Of a DNA stretch of 64,000 bases, positions 32,410-44,896 are shown one piece after another (position 1 is the first letter of the stretch; each line of letters starts with the position of its first letter). The notes beneath the pieces are model-generated. The model worked only from the letters and a program-made list of their open reading frames with translations, ran no database searches and was not told where the DNA came from. The stretch is from Vigna angularis (lineage: Eukaryota; Streptophyta; Magnoliopsida; Fabales; Fabaceae), in the NCBI RefSeq assembly GCF_016808095.1, contig NC_068971.1, positions 3,038,001 to 3,102,000 of the forward strand, in the 5' to 3' direction. A program made the translations under genes and the position numbers.

Positions 32410-34060
32410 GACTTCTTAGATGATCCGATTTCACCAAAAAATAATAAAACAAAATATAAAAAATGTGATAAATAGAAAAATTTCAAAAATAATAAATGGA
32501 GTGATGTAAAATTTGAAGTGTTCAAAATTGTTTTTCATTTGCATGATAAAGGACATTTTTCAGGTTCATTGGGCCTCATTGTCAGGTTAACCTTCTTTGA
32601 ACCCAATTCTTCTGAAGTATAAATTTGAGTGAAGAATTATTTTGGCATATTTGTAATTTCACATCACACCATTTTGTTTGATTTTATTCCTTCTTCTTCT
32701 ACAAATCTAAAAAAAAAATATTGAAAAAAAGGAACAGTGCTCGAGCCCATTAGGCCCAATGGCCTTCGTGGTTTTCTCTCGAGTCTACTTCTTTTGAAAA
32801 TATGTCAAAAATATTTTGTTTTCACATTTTTGCTGTTAAATGATGTATCATTCTGAGATTTGTCAAAAAAAAAATTCAAGTTAGATTTCAATTTTTTTAG
32901 TGTGATAGTAGGAATAGTTATCGTCGAGCCCATCTGGGCCCATTTTCAGTGTAATATTTTCCTTAGTTTTGTTTTCTCAAAAAAAAAAAAATAATAATAA
33001 AATAAAAAATATTTCCCTCATCATGTTTCATAATTTTCACATAATGTCAAACTTCTCTTTAAAACAAAAAAATAAAATTATTTTCAATTCCTTGTGTCGC
33101 ACTTACATTTGGGTCCGTCCGGCCCGTTAAGCTGAGACTGCCTCGCATTTGGTTTGATTTTTCTTCAGGTCCGAGCTTGACCTAGTTTTCTTTGTAGTCT
33201 TGTAAAATAAAAGTCAATCCAAAAATCTCAAAAAAAAAATATCAAAGTGCAAATTTTCAACAATGTCTTTAGAGTACAATCTTCCAAGATTGTAATGTGT
33301 GATTTTCTTTGAATTTGTAGTTAAAAAAAAAATCTGAGAATGAAAGATGAACAGTTTTTGAGCCCATTAGGCCCCTTTGTCATATGTGGTTTCTCTTGAA
33401 CCAGTGCATCTGAATTTCTGAAAAATAAAAAATACATGTTTATGTAGATTTTGTGTTTTCAATTCATAATTTCCCTTTCCATTTGTGTGAACAAGTATTT
33501 GTGCAAAAAAATAAAAATAGAGGAATTCACACCCTTGTCATGGTTGTAAAAAGAATAGTGTTGGGCCCATTGAGTCTAGTAGTGTTGCAAAATTTTCTTT
33601 AGTTCAATCTTGTGAAATCCTCTCAAAAAAAATGAAATTTTTTTTTCTTTTAGCTTGTTCCATATACTATAAAAATGTTTTCTTTGTCATCTTCTTGTGT
33701 CAAGTTCAACGGCTCAGGTCATCTGATACATTGGGTCAATGTGCCTGGTAAGTCCAACTTCCTTCTATGTTACTTCTCCTCAGGTCCGATCCGATCTGGA
33801 TTTTCCCGTGTCGGAAAGTAAAAAAAAAAGATCGGTTCGGAGCCCATTGAGTCCAATTGTCCTTCTCTGTCAAAAAAAAAATACAAAAAGATTTCTTTCC
33901 GTAAATTGCATAATTTTCCTTCAGTAATATATTTGTCAAATAAAAAAAAACAGCATAAGTGTGAAAGATACAAATTGTTAACAATGTGTTTTAGTACAGT
34001 CTTCCAAATTATCAGCATGATTTTCTTGGAATTTGTTGTCAAAAAAAAAAATAAGAATTA
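32410..34060. other. Internal region upstream of the WOX-like gene with scattered GCCCA/TGGGC motifs
   Basis: Non-coding. It repeats a loose theme of GAGCCCATTAGGCCC or TTGGGCCCATTGAG followed by TTTTCTCTTGA and A-runs (32565, 32745, 32925, 33360, 33565, 33840), about one every 200-250 bp. For the antisense gene this is the promoter side. Confidence 0.55.
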
Positions 34061-34062
34061 AA

Positions 34063-34690
34063 AAAGCCCAGTTCCTACATTGGCCCAGAAAAGCCCATTT
34101 CCTATACTGGCTTGCAAAGCCCAGTTTCTATGCTGGTTCGCAAGGCCCAGGTTCCACATTGGCCGAAAAATCTCAGATTTCACATTGGCCCAGAAAAGCC
34201 CATTTCCTATACTGGCTTGCAAAGCCCAGTTTCTATGCTGGTTCCCAAGGCCCAGTTTCCACATTGGCCGAAAAATCTCAGATTTCACATTGGCCCAGAA
34301 AAGCCCATTTCCCATACTGGCTTGCAAAGCCCAGCTTCCATGCTGACCCGCAAGGCCCAGTTTCCACAAAGGCCAAAAATCTCAATTTCTACAATAGCTC
34401 AAAGCCCATTTCCCATACTGGCTTGCAAAGCCCAGCTTCCATGCTGACCCGCAAGGCCCAGTTTCCATAAAGGCCAAAAATCTCAATTTCCACAATAGCT
34501 CTCAAAACCTATTTCCCATACTGGCCTGCAAAGCTCAGTTCCTATGCTGACCCGCAAGGCCCAGTTTCTGTTGGCTAAGAAATCCCAATTTCCCCAATGG
34601 CTCACAAAGCCTATTTTTCATATCGACCTGCGAATTCCAGTTTCCAGGCTGGTCCGCAAAGCCCAATTTTCAAAACAAAAAACAAAAAAA
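34063..34690. repeat. Tandem repeat, unit about 119 bp, rich in GGCCCA
   Basis: Five to six units of TGGCCCAGAAAAGCCCATTT, CTATACTGGCTTGCAAAGCC, then GGTTCGCAAGGCCCAGTTTC and CACATTGGCCGAAAAATCTC. The last copies are diverged and shortened. Frames over it in both strands are repeat artefacts. Confidence 0.9.
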
Positions 34691-37090
34691 CAAAAAACAA
34701 AAATTTTTTTGTTTTTCAACTAGTATCATCATTTTCATTTCATATTACTTTTCTTCATGCATAAAAAAAAATACGCAAAAGTTGAGTCAATTGTTTTCGA
34801 TGCAAATCGTCCATTTTATGAGATTTCAAATAAAATGTAATGGATGTCATAATCTCCTGTAGTCAAATGTTTAAATCACATATTCTTAAGAGATATCTGT
34901 GTGTGCATTGCTTGAAAACATCATCCTTCAGCCCTCGCTATACCTAGAGATTGGCCCCATCATGTTGTTGAGCCCAAATAATAAACACAAAGTTTTACAC
35001 TGGGGCAGATTTTCCATTACCTCCACTGGCTTTCATTTGGGAGATTCCTAAATCTGTTAGGACAAAACAAAAACAAGGAAAAAATGAATAAATAAAAAAA
35101 ATGAATGACTCTTGTTGAGATCATTTAGTCTTGTCTCCTAATTAATCTTTTGAAAATAAATCAATCAAAATTTGAAATGATGTGTGGCCATTTTTCTTCA
35201 TCCAAAAAACAAAAATATATCCTTTGATACCAAATTCGAGCCAAAAAGAAATTTCTTTTCAAATTTTACCCAAACAAGGGTTACCATCATAGTAGAAGTC
35301 AACTCAAATTGCAAAGGAGCACACTTAGTGATCAAATGAAGAGAATTCCTCAAAAGTGAAGCAAAAACGGAAAGAATCACAAAGTGATGACAAACAAAGA
35401 GTGAAATTTGCAAATTAGCAAAGAAAGTCAACAGTGTTGACGAATAACTGATACAAGGTGCAGATGGTAACTCTTGTTTCAAATAACCCACAAAAATTTA
35501 TTTGAGCCTTTATATCATTTCTTTCAACACCCTTTAGCCCCGCCACATTACAAGCCCAATAAAAGTCCACACAGATTGAATAATGGTTGCTTAATTTTTC
35601 ATGAAGCTTAATTTTCAGACAAGACATAAATGACTAACGATGCAGTTGTAAAAAAAATGATGAAAAATAAATGTCCTCGGATGAAGGGAACTCCCTATTG
35701 ATCAAAATTATATGAAGGAAAATCAAGCCAATTGGGGCAATCCTTTCAAGCCAATCCTTTCCATATCTATCACAAATTCATATCCCGTTCAAATTCTTTC
35801 CCCGATTCCCAAACTAAGGGGCAACATTGTAAGTGTTACATACGCCCATTCTTCAAAACTAAGGCAATTTTGTGAGTTTCATGTGTTTTTGGCCCATTCA
35901 AAATATGGGGCAACTTTGTGCATCCCTTGTTGGGCCTCCCATGATTTTGGTTCGCCCCGAACTTAAAAAATCCATCATCACCAAAATTGGGGCAATTTGT
36001 AAATCTCACATGATATTCTCACTCCCTGATTCATGACTTATTCCCTCACAATTCCCAGATACATTTGTCCATACCTATCTTTTTACCATGCTCCAAACTG
36101 GAGCAGCAACTGAGTATCTACAACCTCATATTGGCATTTATAACTGCTTTAAGGAGTAAGAGGCCCAAGTAGCCAACCCATTACTCTCCAAATGCTTTCA
36201 CACATTTGTCCCAACCCTTGATATCAGGCATGCATACACTGATGTTTCAAAAGAAAATGTTGAACGCACAAGTTTGAACATTTGACTTTAGAATTTGACA
36301 TCCAAAAAAAAATGATGAAAGTCTAAATCTTCATAGACCAGATGATTTCAAAGAAAAACAACTTGACTCAGTAAAAAGTGTCATAGTTTCATAATCTTCC
36401 ATCACGGATCAAGAGTCAACATCATGTACACATTTTCATGAATTTTCATCAAATCTTCTTCTTTCAAAAAGACAAAAAAAAATCAAATTGCATCAAAGTT
36501 TTCTCCTCCAATTTCAAAATTACATATTTTCATCAAATCTTCTTCCTTCAGAAAAGACAAAAAAAAAATCAAAAAAATCAAAATGCATCAAAGTTTTCTC
36601 CTCAAATTTCAAAATTTACACCAACCATATTTCTCTCATATATCAAGATTTCAAATCCTTGTACAAAACTGCAACACTTTGTTTATTGATTTCAAAACTT
36701 TCAAAAAAAAATCATCAAAGTCAACATCATGTACATATTTTCATCAACTTTGAATTTGTTTTCGTGAATATTCATCAAATCTTCTTCTTTCAAAAAGACA
36801 AAAAAAAATCAACATGCATCAGAGCTTTCTCCTGTAATTTCCAAATTTACATCAATCATGTTTCTCATTTCAAAAAAAAAAAAATATATATGGACACTCA
36901 TTTCTATCTCAAGAAATAAAAAATCAAAAAAAAATCAATCAAAATCAAAATCAAAAAAATCAAAATAAAAAAAAATTCAACATCTCAAAATTTCAACAAA
37001 ATCCAAATTTCAAATTCAAAACAATCAAAAAATTGTTACTTTCTGTCATTGGTGTCTCGGCCCTCTGCAAGGCAATGGTCGAGCCCAGCA
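34691..37090. other. 3' internal region of the 14.7-kb element, non-coding
   Basis: No gene. It includes three partial direct repeats of TTTTCATCAAATCTTCTTCT with TCAAAAAGACAAAAAAAA and CATCAAAGTTTTCTCCT (36430-36850). Confidence 0.6.
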
Positions 37091-37099
37091 ATCAAACTC

Positions 37100-37990
37100 A
37101 AATCATTCACTCATCCATAGGGTTGGTACACCCTTCGCGAGGTTTGTACACCTCATTCACTATCCATAGGGTTGGTACACCCTCCATGAGGTTTGTACAC
37201 CTCATTCACTTTCTATAGGGTTTGTACACCCTCCATGAGGTTTGTACACCTCATTCACTTCCATAGGGTTGGTACACCCTCCACGAGGTTTCTACACCTC
37301 ATCAACTTCATCCATAGGGTTGGTACACCCTCCACGAGGTTATTACACCTCATTCACTTCCATAGGGTTGGTACACCCTTCGCGAGGTTTGTACACCTCA
37401 TTTACTATCCATAGGGTTGGTACACCCTCCATGAGGTTTGTACACCTCATTCACTTTCTATAGGGTTTGTACACCCTCCATGAGGTTTGTACACCTCATT
37501 CACTTCCATAGGGTTGGTACACCCTCCACGAGGTTTTTACACCTCATCAACTTCATCCATAGGGTTGGTACACCCTCCACGAGGTTATTACACCTCATTC
37601 ACTTCCACAGGGTTGGTACACCCTCCACGAGGTTTCTACACCTCATCAACTTCATCCATAGGGTTGGTACACCCTCCACGAGGTTATTACACCTCATTCA
37701 CTTCCATAGGGTTGGTACACCCTCCACGAGGTTTCTACACCTCATCAACTTCATCCATAGGGTTGGTACACCCTCCACGAGGTTATTACACCTCATTCAC
37801 TTCCATAGGGTTGGTACACCCTCCACGAGGTTTCTACACCTCATCAACTTCATTGTCCATAGGGTTATTACACCCTCCACGAGGTTTGTACACCTCATTC
37901 ACTTATCCATAGGGTTATTACACCTTCCACGAGGTTGTTACACCTCATTTCACTTCATCCATAGGGTTGTTACACCCTCCGCAATGTCTA
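37100..37990. repeat. Minisatellite, about 18 units of 48-51 bp
   Basis: Unit: CATAGGGTTGGTACACCCTC, CACGAGGTTTCTACACCTCA, then a short spacer. Two unit types (spacers TTCACTTC and TCAACTTCATC) alternate in the middle, giving a higher-order period near 99 bp. Because units are multiples of three, two long frames stay open across it. Tat-lineage retrotransposons are known for tandem repeats just before the 3' LTR. Confidence 0.95.
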
Positions 37991-38153
37991 CGCACCTCAA
38001 TTCTCTCAATCTTGTTCATTTTGTTTAAATTTCCCTATTGTTTCTCGTTCATTTTGAAATACGGACGAAATTAATATTTCTATCTTTACTTATTGTTTAC
38101 TCTGATAATATGTTTTCATATTATCTAGTAAAATCTAAGTAAATAGGGGCAGC

Positions 38154-40472
38154 TGTCAATACCCAATTTCGTCCGGGTAAATATAATTCATCACAAAAAT
38201 AAATAAATAAAAAACATAAAAAAAACCAAAATGAAAAATACTATTTATTTTACTTTTTGCACCCCCAAATTTTCTTTTAAACACTTAATCCAATGGCCCA
38301 AAATAATCTCTTACTTTTTTACTTCCTCATCACCTCTTTTCTCTTATTACACCCCACTCTCCACATCACCATCCACATCACCCTCCACATCTCATTCCAC
38401 ATCATCTACCTTTTCCATTTACTTTTTCCACATCATTTCCATATTAATTTTATATATCAACTTTTCTAATTATTCCACTTACATTTTTTAATTATATCTT
38501 CTCCATCAACATTTTTTATTATTCATTTTTCTCCACCTTATTTTTCCACCCACTTTTTATATTATTTCTTTCACTTATTTTCCACATTAACTTTTACTAT
38601 TCACTATATTTTATTTCACCTAATTTCTCCACCAACTTTTTATATTATTTCTTCCACTTAATTTCCACACCTAATTTCTCCACCAACTTTTTATATTATT
38701 TCTTTCACTTATTTTCCACATTAACTTTTACTATTTACTATATTTTATTTCACCTAATTTCTCCACCAACTTTTTATATTATTTCTTCCACTTAATTTCC
38801 ACACCTAATTTCTCCACCAACTTTTTATATTATTTCTTTCACTTATTTTCCACATTAACTTTTACTATTCACTATATTTTATTTCACCTAATTTTTCCAC
38901 AAACTTTTTATATTATTTCTTTCACTTATTTTCCACATTAACTTTTTCTATTCATCTTTTTTTTATTATATTTTATTTCATCTAAATTTTCCACCAACTT
39001 ATTTTATTATTTTTATTCATCAACTTTCTTCATCCTTTACTCTATAAATACCTACATTCTCTTCACTTCACACACAAAAAAAAAATTACATAATACTCAT
39101 CTCTTCTCTCTCAAAACCTCTTCATTCCATCCCAAAACTCTACTTCATTTTTCTCTCACATTTTACTATTTCCTAATCCCTCTATACATAGTAAATCCCA
39201 TACCACATTTCTACTATAAATTCATCTTCTTCGCCATCAACCTATCTCTCCTTACAACTTATTACAAGCAAAGTTTTGCTTCATCTTTCAAATCTTCAAC
39301 GAGGTACACATTTTCTTTTCATTCTATTTATATGCATTTTGATCATTTTTTTTAATTTATCCAATTTTCTACCACAATTTTATCTTATGTTTTTTTTCTT
39401 TCACAATTTTATGTCATAGACATTTTAACTCGTCTCTCTTCTTAATAAAAAGAAAACTAAAATATAAAAATTAAAGATAAAAAGAAAAATACAAAATAAA
39501 AAAAATTAAAAATTACAAAAATATGTTTTAAAGGTTGAGGCACATGTGTGATCGCACGCATCGTCCTTGTGCTAAAAACCTTTTCTCTTTCTTCAAAATC
39601 CCAAAAATATGTTTTAAAGGTTTAGGCACATGTGTGATCGCACGCATCGTCCTTGTGCTAAAAACCTTTTCTCCTTCTTCAAAAAATTCCAAAAAAAATA
39701 CGTTTCAAAGGTTTAGGCACATGTGTGATCGCACGCATCGTCCTTGTGCTAAAAACCTTTTCTCTTTCTTCAAAAATTACAAAAAAATATGTTTTAAAGG
39801 TTTAGGCACATGTGTGATCGCACGCATCGTCCTTGTGCCAAAAACCTTTTCATTCTCCTAAATAAAAAATACCAAAAAAAATATAAAATCTTCAAAAACT
39901 AAAAAACATCTATTTTTCAAACTTCAAACAATATCGCCTAGCTAGAACTACGTGATCCTTGATTCTCCATCAAAAGTGGAGATACGTAGGAGCAAGGCCA
40001 GTCCTTGTCAGGTTCACTCTCCCAAAAATCCAAAATCATTTCCAAACAATTCTCAAACAAATTTTCAAGCAATCTCCAAAACGAACTACGGAACCCTGAT
40101 TTCTCATTCTGAATGAGAATACGTAGGAGCAAGGTCAATCCTTGTCGGACCCAAAAACCTAAAAAATATTGTTTGTTTCTTTCGAGTTTTATTTCAAGGG
40201 AAAGTTAAACATTTTGAAAACCACATTCATATTCGCATATTTAATTAAAGGTACTGCCTTAAGGCAGGCGTTGTAGGGTGCTAATACCTTCCCTACACGT
40301 AATCGACTCCCGAACCAAGAATTTGGTTCTAATAGACCATGCCTTATCATTTTATGGTTTTTCCGTAGTTTTCCAGAATAAACTATGGTGGCGACTCCAA
40401 ATCTCTTTTTTCAAAAACCCGTTTTCTTTTTACGGATCGTCGTCCCGTCGTGATTTTTTTTCGGTTGCGACA
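38154..40472 (+). repeat. 3' LTR of the 14.7-kb element
   Basis: Same length and layout as 25749-28067, with two substitutions seen. Ends GGTTGCGACA, followed by the CTCTC target duplication. Confidence 0.95.
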
Positions 40473-40571
40473 CTCTCCAACAATTATCTCTACCTACTCA
40501 GTTTTACTCACTTTTTCTAACTTAAATATAGCCGCTGCACATCCATTCCCATATACCACTATAGTTTTTAT

Positions 40572-41245
40572 TAATATTGTCAAAATGGATTGAAAGTCGT
40601 AAGTCAATACGATTTACCATGGATTTAAATCGAGCTAGGTTGAAAAAAATTTGAAATTTCAATGCGGGTTAATTTTGAATCCGGCTTACTAAGAACCTGA
40701 TTCACTCGAGTTGAATCTGCACTGAGCCAGGTAGGTTTACCAACCCACCTAATTTTTTTAATAAGTACTTTTTGTTGGGTTAGTTATTCTAAAATATTAA
40801 GTACTTTTTGTGAGGTTAGTCATTTTACAAATATTGAAATGGATACTCACGTGAAATCATTTTTGTATGAAATAATTAAACAACATGATAAGATCACAAA
40901 TCTATACTTAGTAACTCAATTTTTATGTAGAAACAAATTTGAATCGCTGTGAAGTATTAAAATTTTTGTTAAAGAGATTTTGTGATATTTTTATGTGAAT
41001 AAAATCTTAGGTGTGATTGATCATAAATATAATTTAAGATTTTTCTCCTTTATTTAAATTTGAATTAATTTTTTTTGTTATTTATTTTAATTGGAAAAAG
41101 AAAAACTTGTAATTAAGTGACCTACATTTAACCTACCAACCCTTGGTGGACCGGGTTGTGTTCAAATTTTTTTAACTCTAATAAGTGAACCGAGTTAGAT
41201 TGGCTAGAGTTTGGTGGGGTCGGGTAATCCGTTTTGACAATGTTA
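40572..41245. mobile_element. hAT-type MITE
   Basis: Starts TAATATTGTCAAAATGGATT; its right end is the inverse of TAACATTGTCAAAACGGATT. Flanks GTTTTTAT (40564-40571) and GTTTCTAT (41246-41253) are an 8-bp target duplication with one mismatch, as for hAT elements. The interior is rich in GGTT/AACC (AACCTGATTCACTCGAG, GACCGGGTTGTG). No transposase. Confidence 0.65.
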
Positions 41246-41449
41246 GTTTCTATGTTCCTCTCATTCCCAACCTTACTTTACATCTATTTTCGTATCCATT
41301 TCTTTGATTATATTTGTTTGTAAATGTTTAATACGTATAGAGATATTTGGTATAAGATTACGGGAAATAAGGTTTATCGATTTTTAAAATCCAGTTAAAC
41401 TATTACTCAATTTGGACTATTAATAGATTTTGAAATTCTATATATATTA

Positions 41450-43340
41450 ATTGTTTTAAAAAAATTAAATTAATTTTATTTTTTCCATTTTTGTTTATAG
41501 TTTAGAATTAGGATTTAAGGTTCATGGTTTAGGGATAATTAAGTTTTAGGATTTAGGATATATATATTTTATTGTAATTTTTTAAATTTCTATTTTAATT
41601 TTATTTAAAAGTTTATTTTCATTTATTTTTAATTGGTTATGGTTTTGTTATTTTATTTTATTTGCTTGTGTGTTTTTATTTCCTTTATTTATTCTCTTTA
41701 AATTAGTTATTTTTATTTGTCTTGATTTTAATTTTTTTATGAATTTATTGGTTATAGAAGTTGCAAGAACATGAGATGCATCTACATATCGGACTGAGAG
41801 ATCTTTACAAGGTGAAGCTAGAAGGAGACCTACGATATCTGCTAGTAGAATGGGTTGTTCGGGAGAAACAATAACATTACGTTACTCTGATCTTCATGAG
41901 CAGAGATGTTATTGAGGAGCATCATCATGTTGTTGAGCAACATGAGGATCTTGTTGAAGAAGAACATGAAGTAGGTGAATTTCTCGGAAGTTTACGTAAT
42001 ACATCATTATTGACAAGCTATGTTGATCATGTTGTATTCATGATGTGGCAAAGCCAGGTTACTAAAGTAGTTAAATTATTTTTTGAATTTTGATCCTTGA
42101 TCTATTGTTTGAACTTTATATGCAATTTTTCAAGGGGAGATCAAGTTGGTCTCTCATGAAAAAATAAATAAAACATGTCATTTAGCTGTTAAAAAATTTA
42201 TGATGAATTCTGATTAATCTCTATGAGAAATTTTTTATGATTAAGTCGATAAGAGCTTAATATTAGTGTTCTTTGAAAGATGACATAAAGAGACAATATT
42301 GCTCCCCAATACTTTCTTCAACCTGAGTGATTAGACTCGACCCTAATACAAATGACATGACTAATATCATAAAACATCTAACAAAAATAACTAAATAAAA
42401 AAAAGATAAAAACATATATGATTGATGTTATTTTTCCTAAATGCATAACTTGATTTGTCTAGATCTTTACAAAATATTTTTTATATAAAATGAAATTATT
42501 GACACGTTCATAAAATAAAAGTTATAAAATATAATAATGATGTAGGCGATCAATTAATAAACATTGATTCGTATTCACAGTCCATAACAGTGAGAGAATA
42601 CAATGCTAATGACATTATTTAATAAGACGGATACAAATTTAAATGTTTTAGGAAAAAAATTTACTTCAGTCATGAAAAAGAATGTGCCATTAATTCATCA
42701 ATTGATTTTATTTTTGTGATGGAAACAAAAATGCGTTGTTGTGAAGGTTACATAATTTTAGTAAGATGGAGACAAACTCAAATATTTTTGAGAGAAAATT
42801 TAATTTAGTCATAAAAAAAGAATTAATCACTAATTCACCAGTTGGTTTTACTTTTACGACCAAAACTAAATGCGTCGCTGAGTAAATGAATTTTTCGGTC
42901 TCAAATTCAGTCTCTAACAATCTTTCTTTATTTCACTTTTGAACTGTTACTGATTTAGTGACTGAAGTGTTGCGATGAATAATTTCGATCCCTAATTCAA
43001 GCAATAAATATATTTATATGACTAACTTTTCATTTCATCCTTATTTCTAATATTTCACTTACAAAAATCGGTAAATAATTCTGCCACTATTTGCTATCAT
43101 CGTATTTTGGTTTAGTGATGGTTTGTCTAGATGAATAAAATAATTTCTAAAATTTGTATTTGTTAGTAGGTAAATCAAAACTGAATCCAAGTTTTGTTAA
43201 ATCAAATTTATTTTTGGAATTATCCTTGTAATGGAGGGAGACTTAAAGTGGGAATGAAAGATAATGGAAGCCAAAAGTAACGTCATGAGTGGGAAATAGC
43301 TATTGTTTATTAGTGTACTCCAATCTTCCTTTTTGTAATT
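41450..43340. repeat. Segmental duplication block B, copy 1
   Basis: Collinear with 50890-52550, from TTTTTGTTTATAGTTTAG through the plant-mobile-domain fragment to GGGAGACTTAAAGTGGGAAT and AACGTCATGAGTGGGAAATA. The copies have diverged by substitutions and small indels. Confidence 0.85.
41757..42093 (+). pseudogene. Plant-mobile-domain-like transposase fragment, copy 1
   Basis: The stretch GEFLGSLRNTSLLTSYVDHV, then MMWQSQ, resembles the FPGGPxDTSLLTxYxxHVAxxxW signature at the start of plant mobile domains, found in transposons and MAIN-like host genes. Nothing further of the domain can be read. The copy at 51150-51420 is better conserved (EFLEGPHNTTLLTSYVNHIA) but has TGA in place of the tryptophan. 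A decayed transposon gene is the likeliest reading. Confidence 0.5.
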
Positions 43341-43389
43341 TCCCTGTGCATCCTAAAAACAACTAAACTATAATATACAATAGTTAATT

Positions 43390-43862
43390 ACTAGGTGTTG
43401 TAATAGATTATTACGTCTTTTTTAGTAAAAAATAAAAAAAAATCGAAATCATAGGATTGACGACTTTAATAAAGAAATCGTGCATCCCATGCAATTTTAC
43501 TTTTTTTACTTTTTAATTTTTTTATTAATTAAAATCATTTATAATTTCTAAAAAATATTTTTAAATGTATTTAAAATAATTAAAATTATATCTAATTAAT
43601 AATTAAATTTTTTAATATTATTAAATAAATAAATTTCACCATTTTAATTGCTCTTTTAATTAAATTAAATTTCTTATAAAATCGTTTCAATTTAATAATT
43701 TATAATTGTAATTATTGTAATTGTCCAACTAAAAATTCAAAAAGATTTATATTTCATTATAATTTATTTTTTTAAATTTTTGTTATTATAGTATATTTTT
43801 TTACAAATTATAATTAATTAATAACAATTTTTTTCATTATAAGCTATTTAATTAATAAGTAA
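43390..43862. mobile_element. Fragment of the foldback family seen at 120-2432
   Basis: Matches about 330-790 of the window: TGTTGTAAT.GATTA, GACGACTTTAATAA, GTCGTGCA-like, then TTAAAATCATTTATAATTTC and TAAATGTATTTAAAATAATT. Only part of one arm is present and the ends are lost. Confidence 0.75.
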
Positions 43863-44891
43863 CAAAACAAAAGAGCTTAAACAGGATAAATAAAACAAGG
43901 TGACCGCTATACTCAAACATCCAGTATCAATAAATTAACAATATCAATAAATAATTATGTTATTTTTAAATACAGAAACAAGTGTAAGTATAGAAAATTT
44001 GAAAGATTTGTAGAATTTTGCATGAGTAATTCAAAAGCGTGGTGGTGACTATTTTTTGAAGAACTGCAGAGACTTAGTCTACAGAGGCAAGGAGTCTATT
44101 TTTGATTTCTGATTCATGTCAATGTACTGTGTTGAAAATCTCAGGAAGGGAAGTATAATTTGTATTTCTGTTTTGGATGAAAAAATTATTTGATTAAATA
44201 ATTTTTTATAATAAATATTGATATATTATATTTTAATATAGTAAAGTAAATATGATAAAACTTTAATATAATAATTTTAAAAACATTAATTTAATTTTTA
44301 ACTCTATTTATAATAATCTTATGAAAAAAAATGATAAAATTAATTTAACAAATCTTATTCCTAATTTCATCCTTATAAAACGGAAAGTACTTGTATACTT
44401 GAAGAATTTTTTTATCTATTATAAATTTAAGTTTTTATTATAGAGAATAAGGCTCACTTCTTATTTTCTCATTTTCTCTGCAAGTTAAATTATTTTATAT
44501 TTTCTCATTAATTCTAAAGTTCAAGATAAATTTCATTTTGGCTATCAAATTAATAAAAAAATACCCTATTTATAGTCTCTTAAATTTATCGTTTGAATGC
44601 TTATTAAATATCATTTTAATGTCTCAAATGTAACATTATAAACTAAAAACAATTTTTTTTTAATTTAATAGACGGAAAGTATTTTTTTTCAATTTAAATT
44701 ATTAAAATCGGATTCTTCCTAAATTTTACAAATTAAACCTAATATATATTGAACTGGTTAATGAACCAATCTGATTCAACATGTATAAATCAAATTCAAT
44801 TAATTCATTTAAGAATTAAATTTTGAATTGAAAATCAACTCATTTAATTTTATTTAAACGAAATCGAATATAAACTTATGAAAGAGTTGGA
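43863..44891. other. Intergenic; scrap of receptor 3' flank and start of block A, copy 2
   Basis: No gene. Positions 44290-44510 match the receptor 3' flank at 6820-7010 and 17300-17440 (TTAACAAATCTTATTCCTAA, AAAACGGAAAGTACTT). From 44510 the sequence follows 21865-21993 and 23780 onward. Confidence 0.6.
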
Positions 44892-44896
44892 ATTAG

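Larger units (their letters stand above)
25749..40472 (+). mobile_element. 14.7-kb LTR retrotransposon without gag-pol, carrying an antisense homeobox gene
   Basis: Two 2319-bp LTRs (25749-28067 and 38154-40472) begin TGTCAATACCC and end GGTTGCGACA. The target duplication is CTCTC (25744-25748 and 40473-40477). I saw two base differences between the LTRs (27310 C versus 39715 A; 27918 C versus 40323 T), so the insertion is young. The primer-binding site TGGCGACTCCACTGGGGA starts two bases inside the 5' LTR; AGGGGCAGC before the 3' LTR is the likely polypurine tract. The 10-kb interior has no gag, protease, RT or integrase and must move with help from another element. Long LTRs, this type of primer site and tandem repeats near the 3' end suggest the Ty3/gypsy Tat/Ogre lineage (inference). 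Confidence 0.93.

Noticed and set aside
34033..34470. A 145-aa frame and a 103-aa antisense frame in the 14.7-kb element
   Set aside because: Products of the 119-bp GGCCCA tandem repeat.
37100..37990. Possible CRISPR-like array of regular repeats and spacers
   Set aside because: The spacers are only two recurring types, the organism is a plant, and the structure is a minisatellite in an LTR element.
37193..38028. A 196-aa and an overlapping 141-aa open frame
   Set aside because: Both are created by the 48-51-bp minisatellite, whose units are multiples of three. Two frames are open at once, which is typical of repeats.
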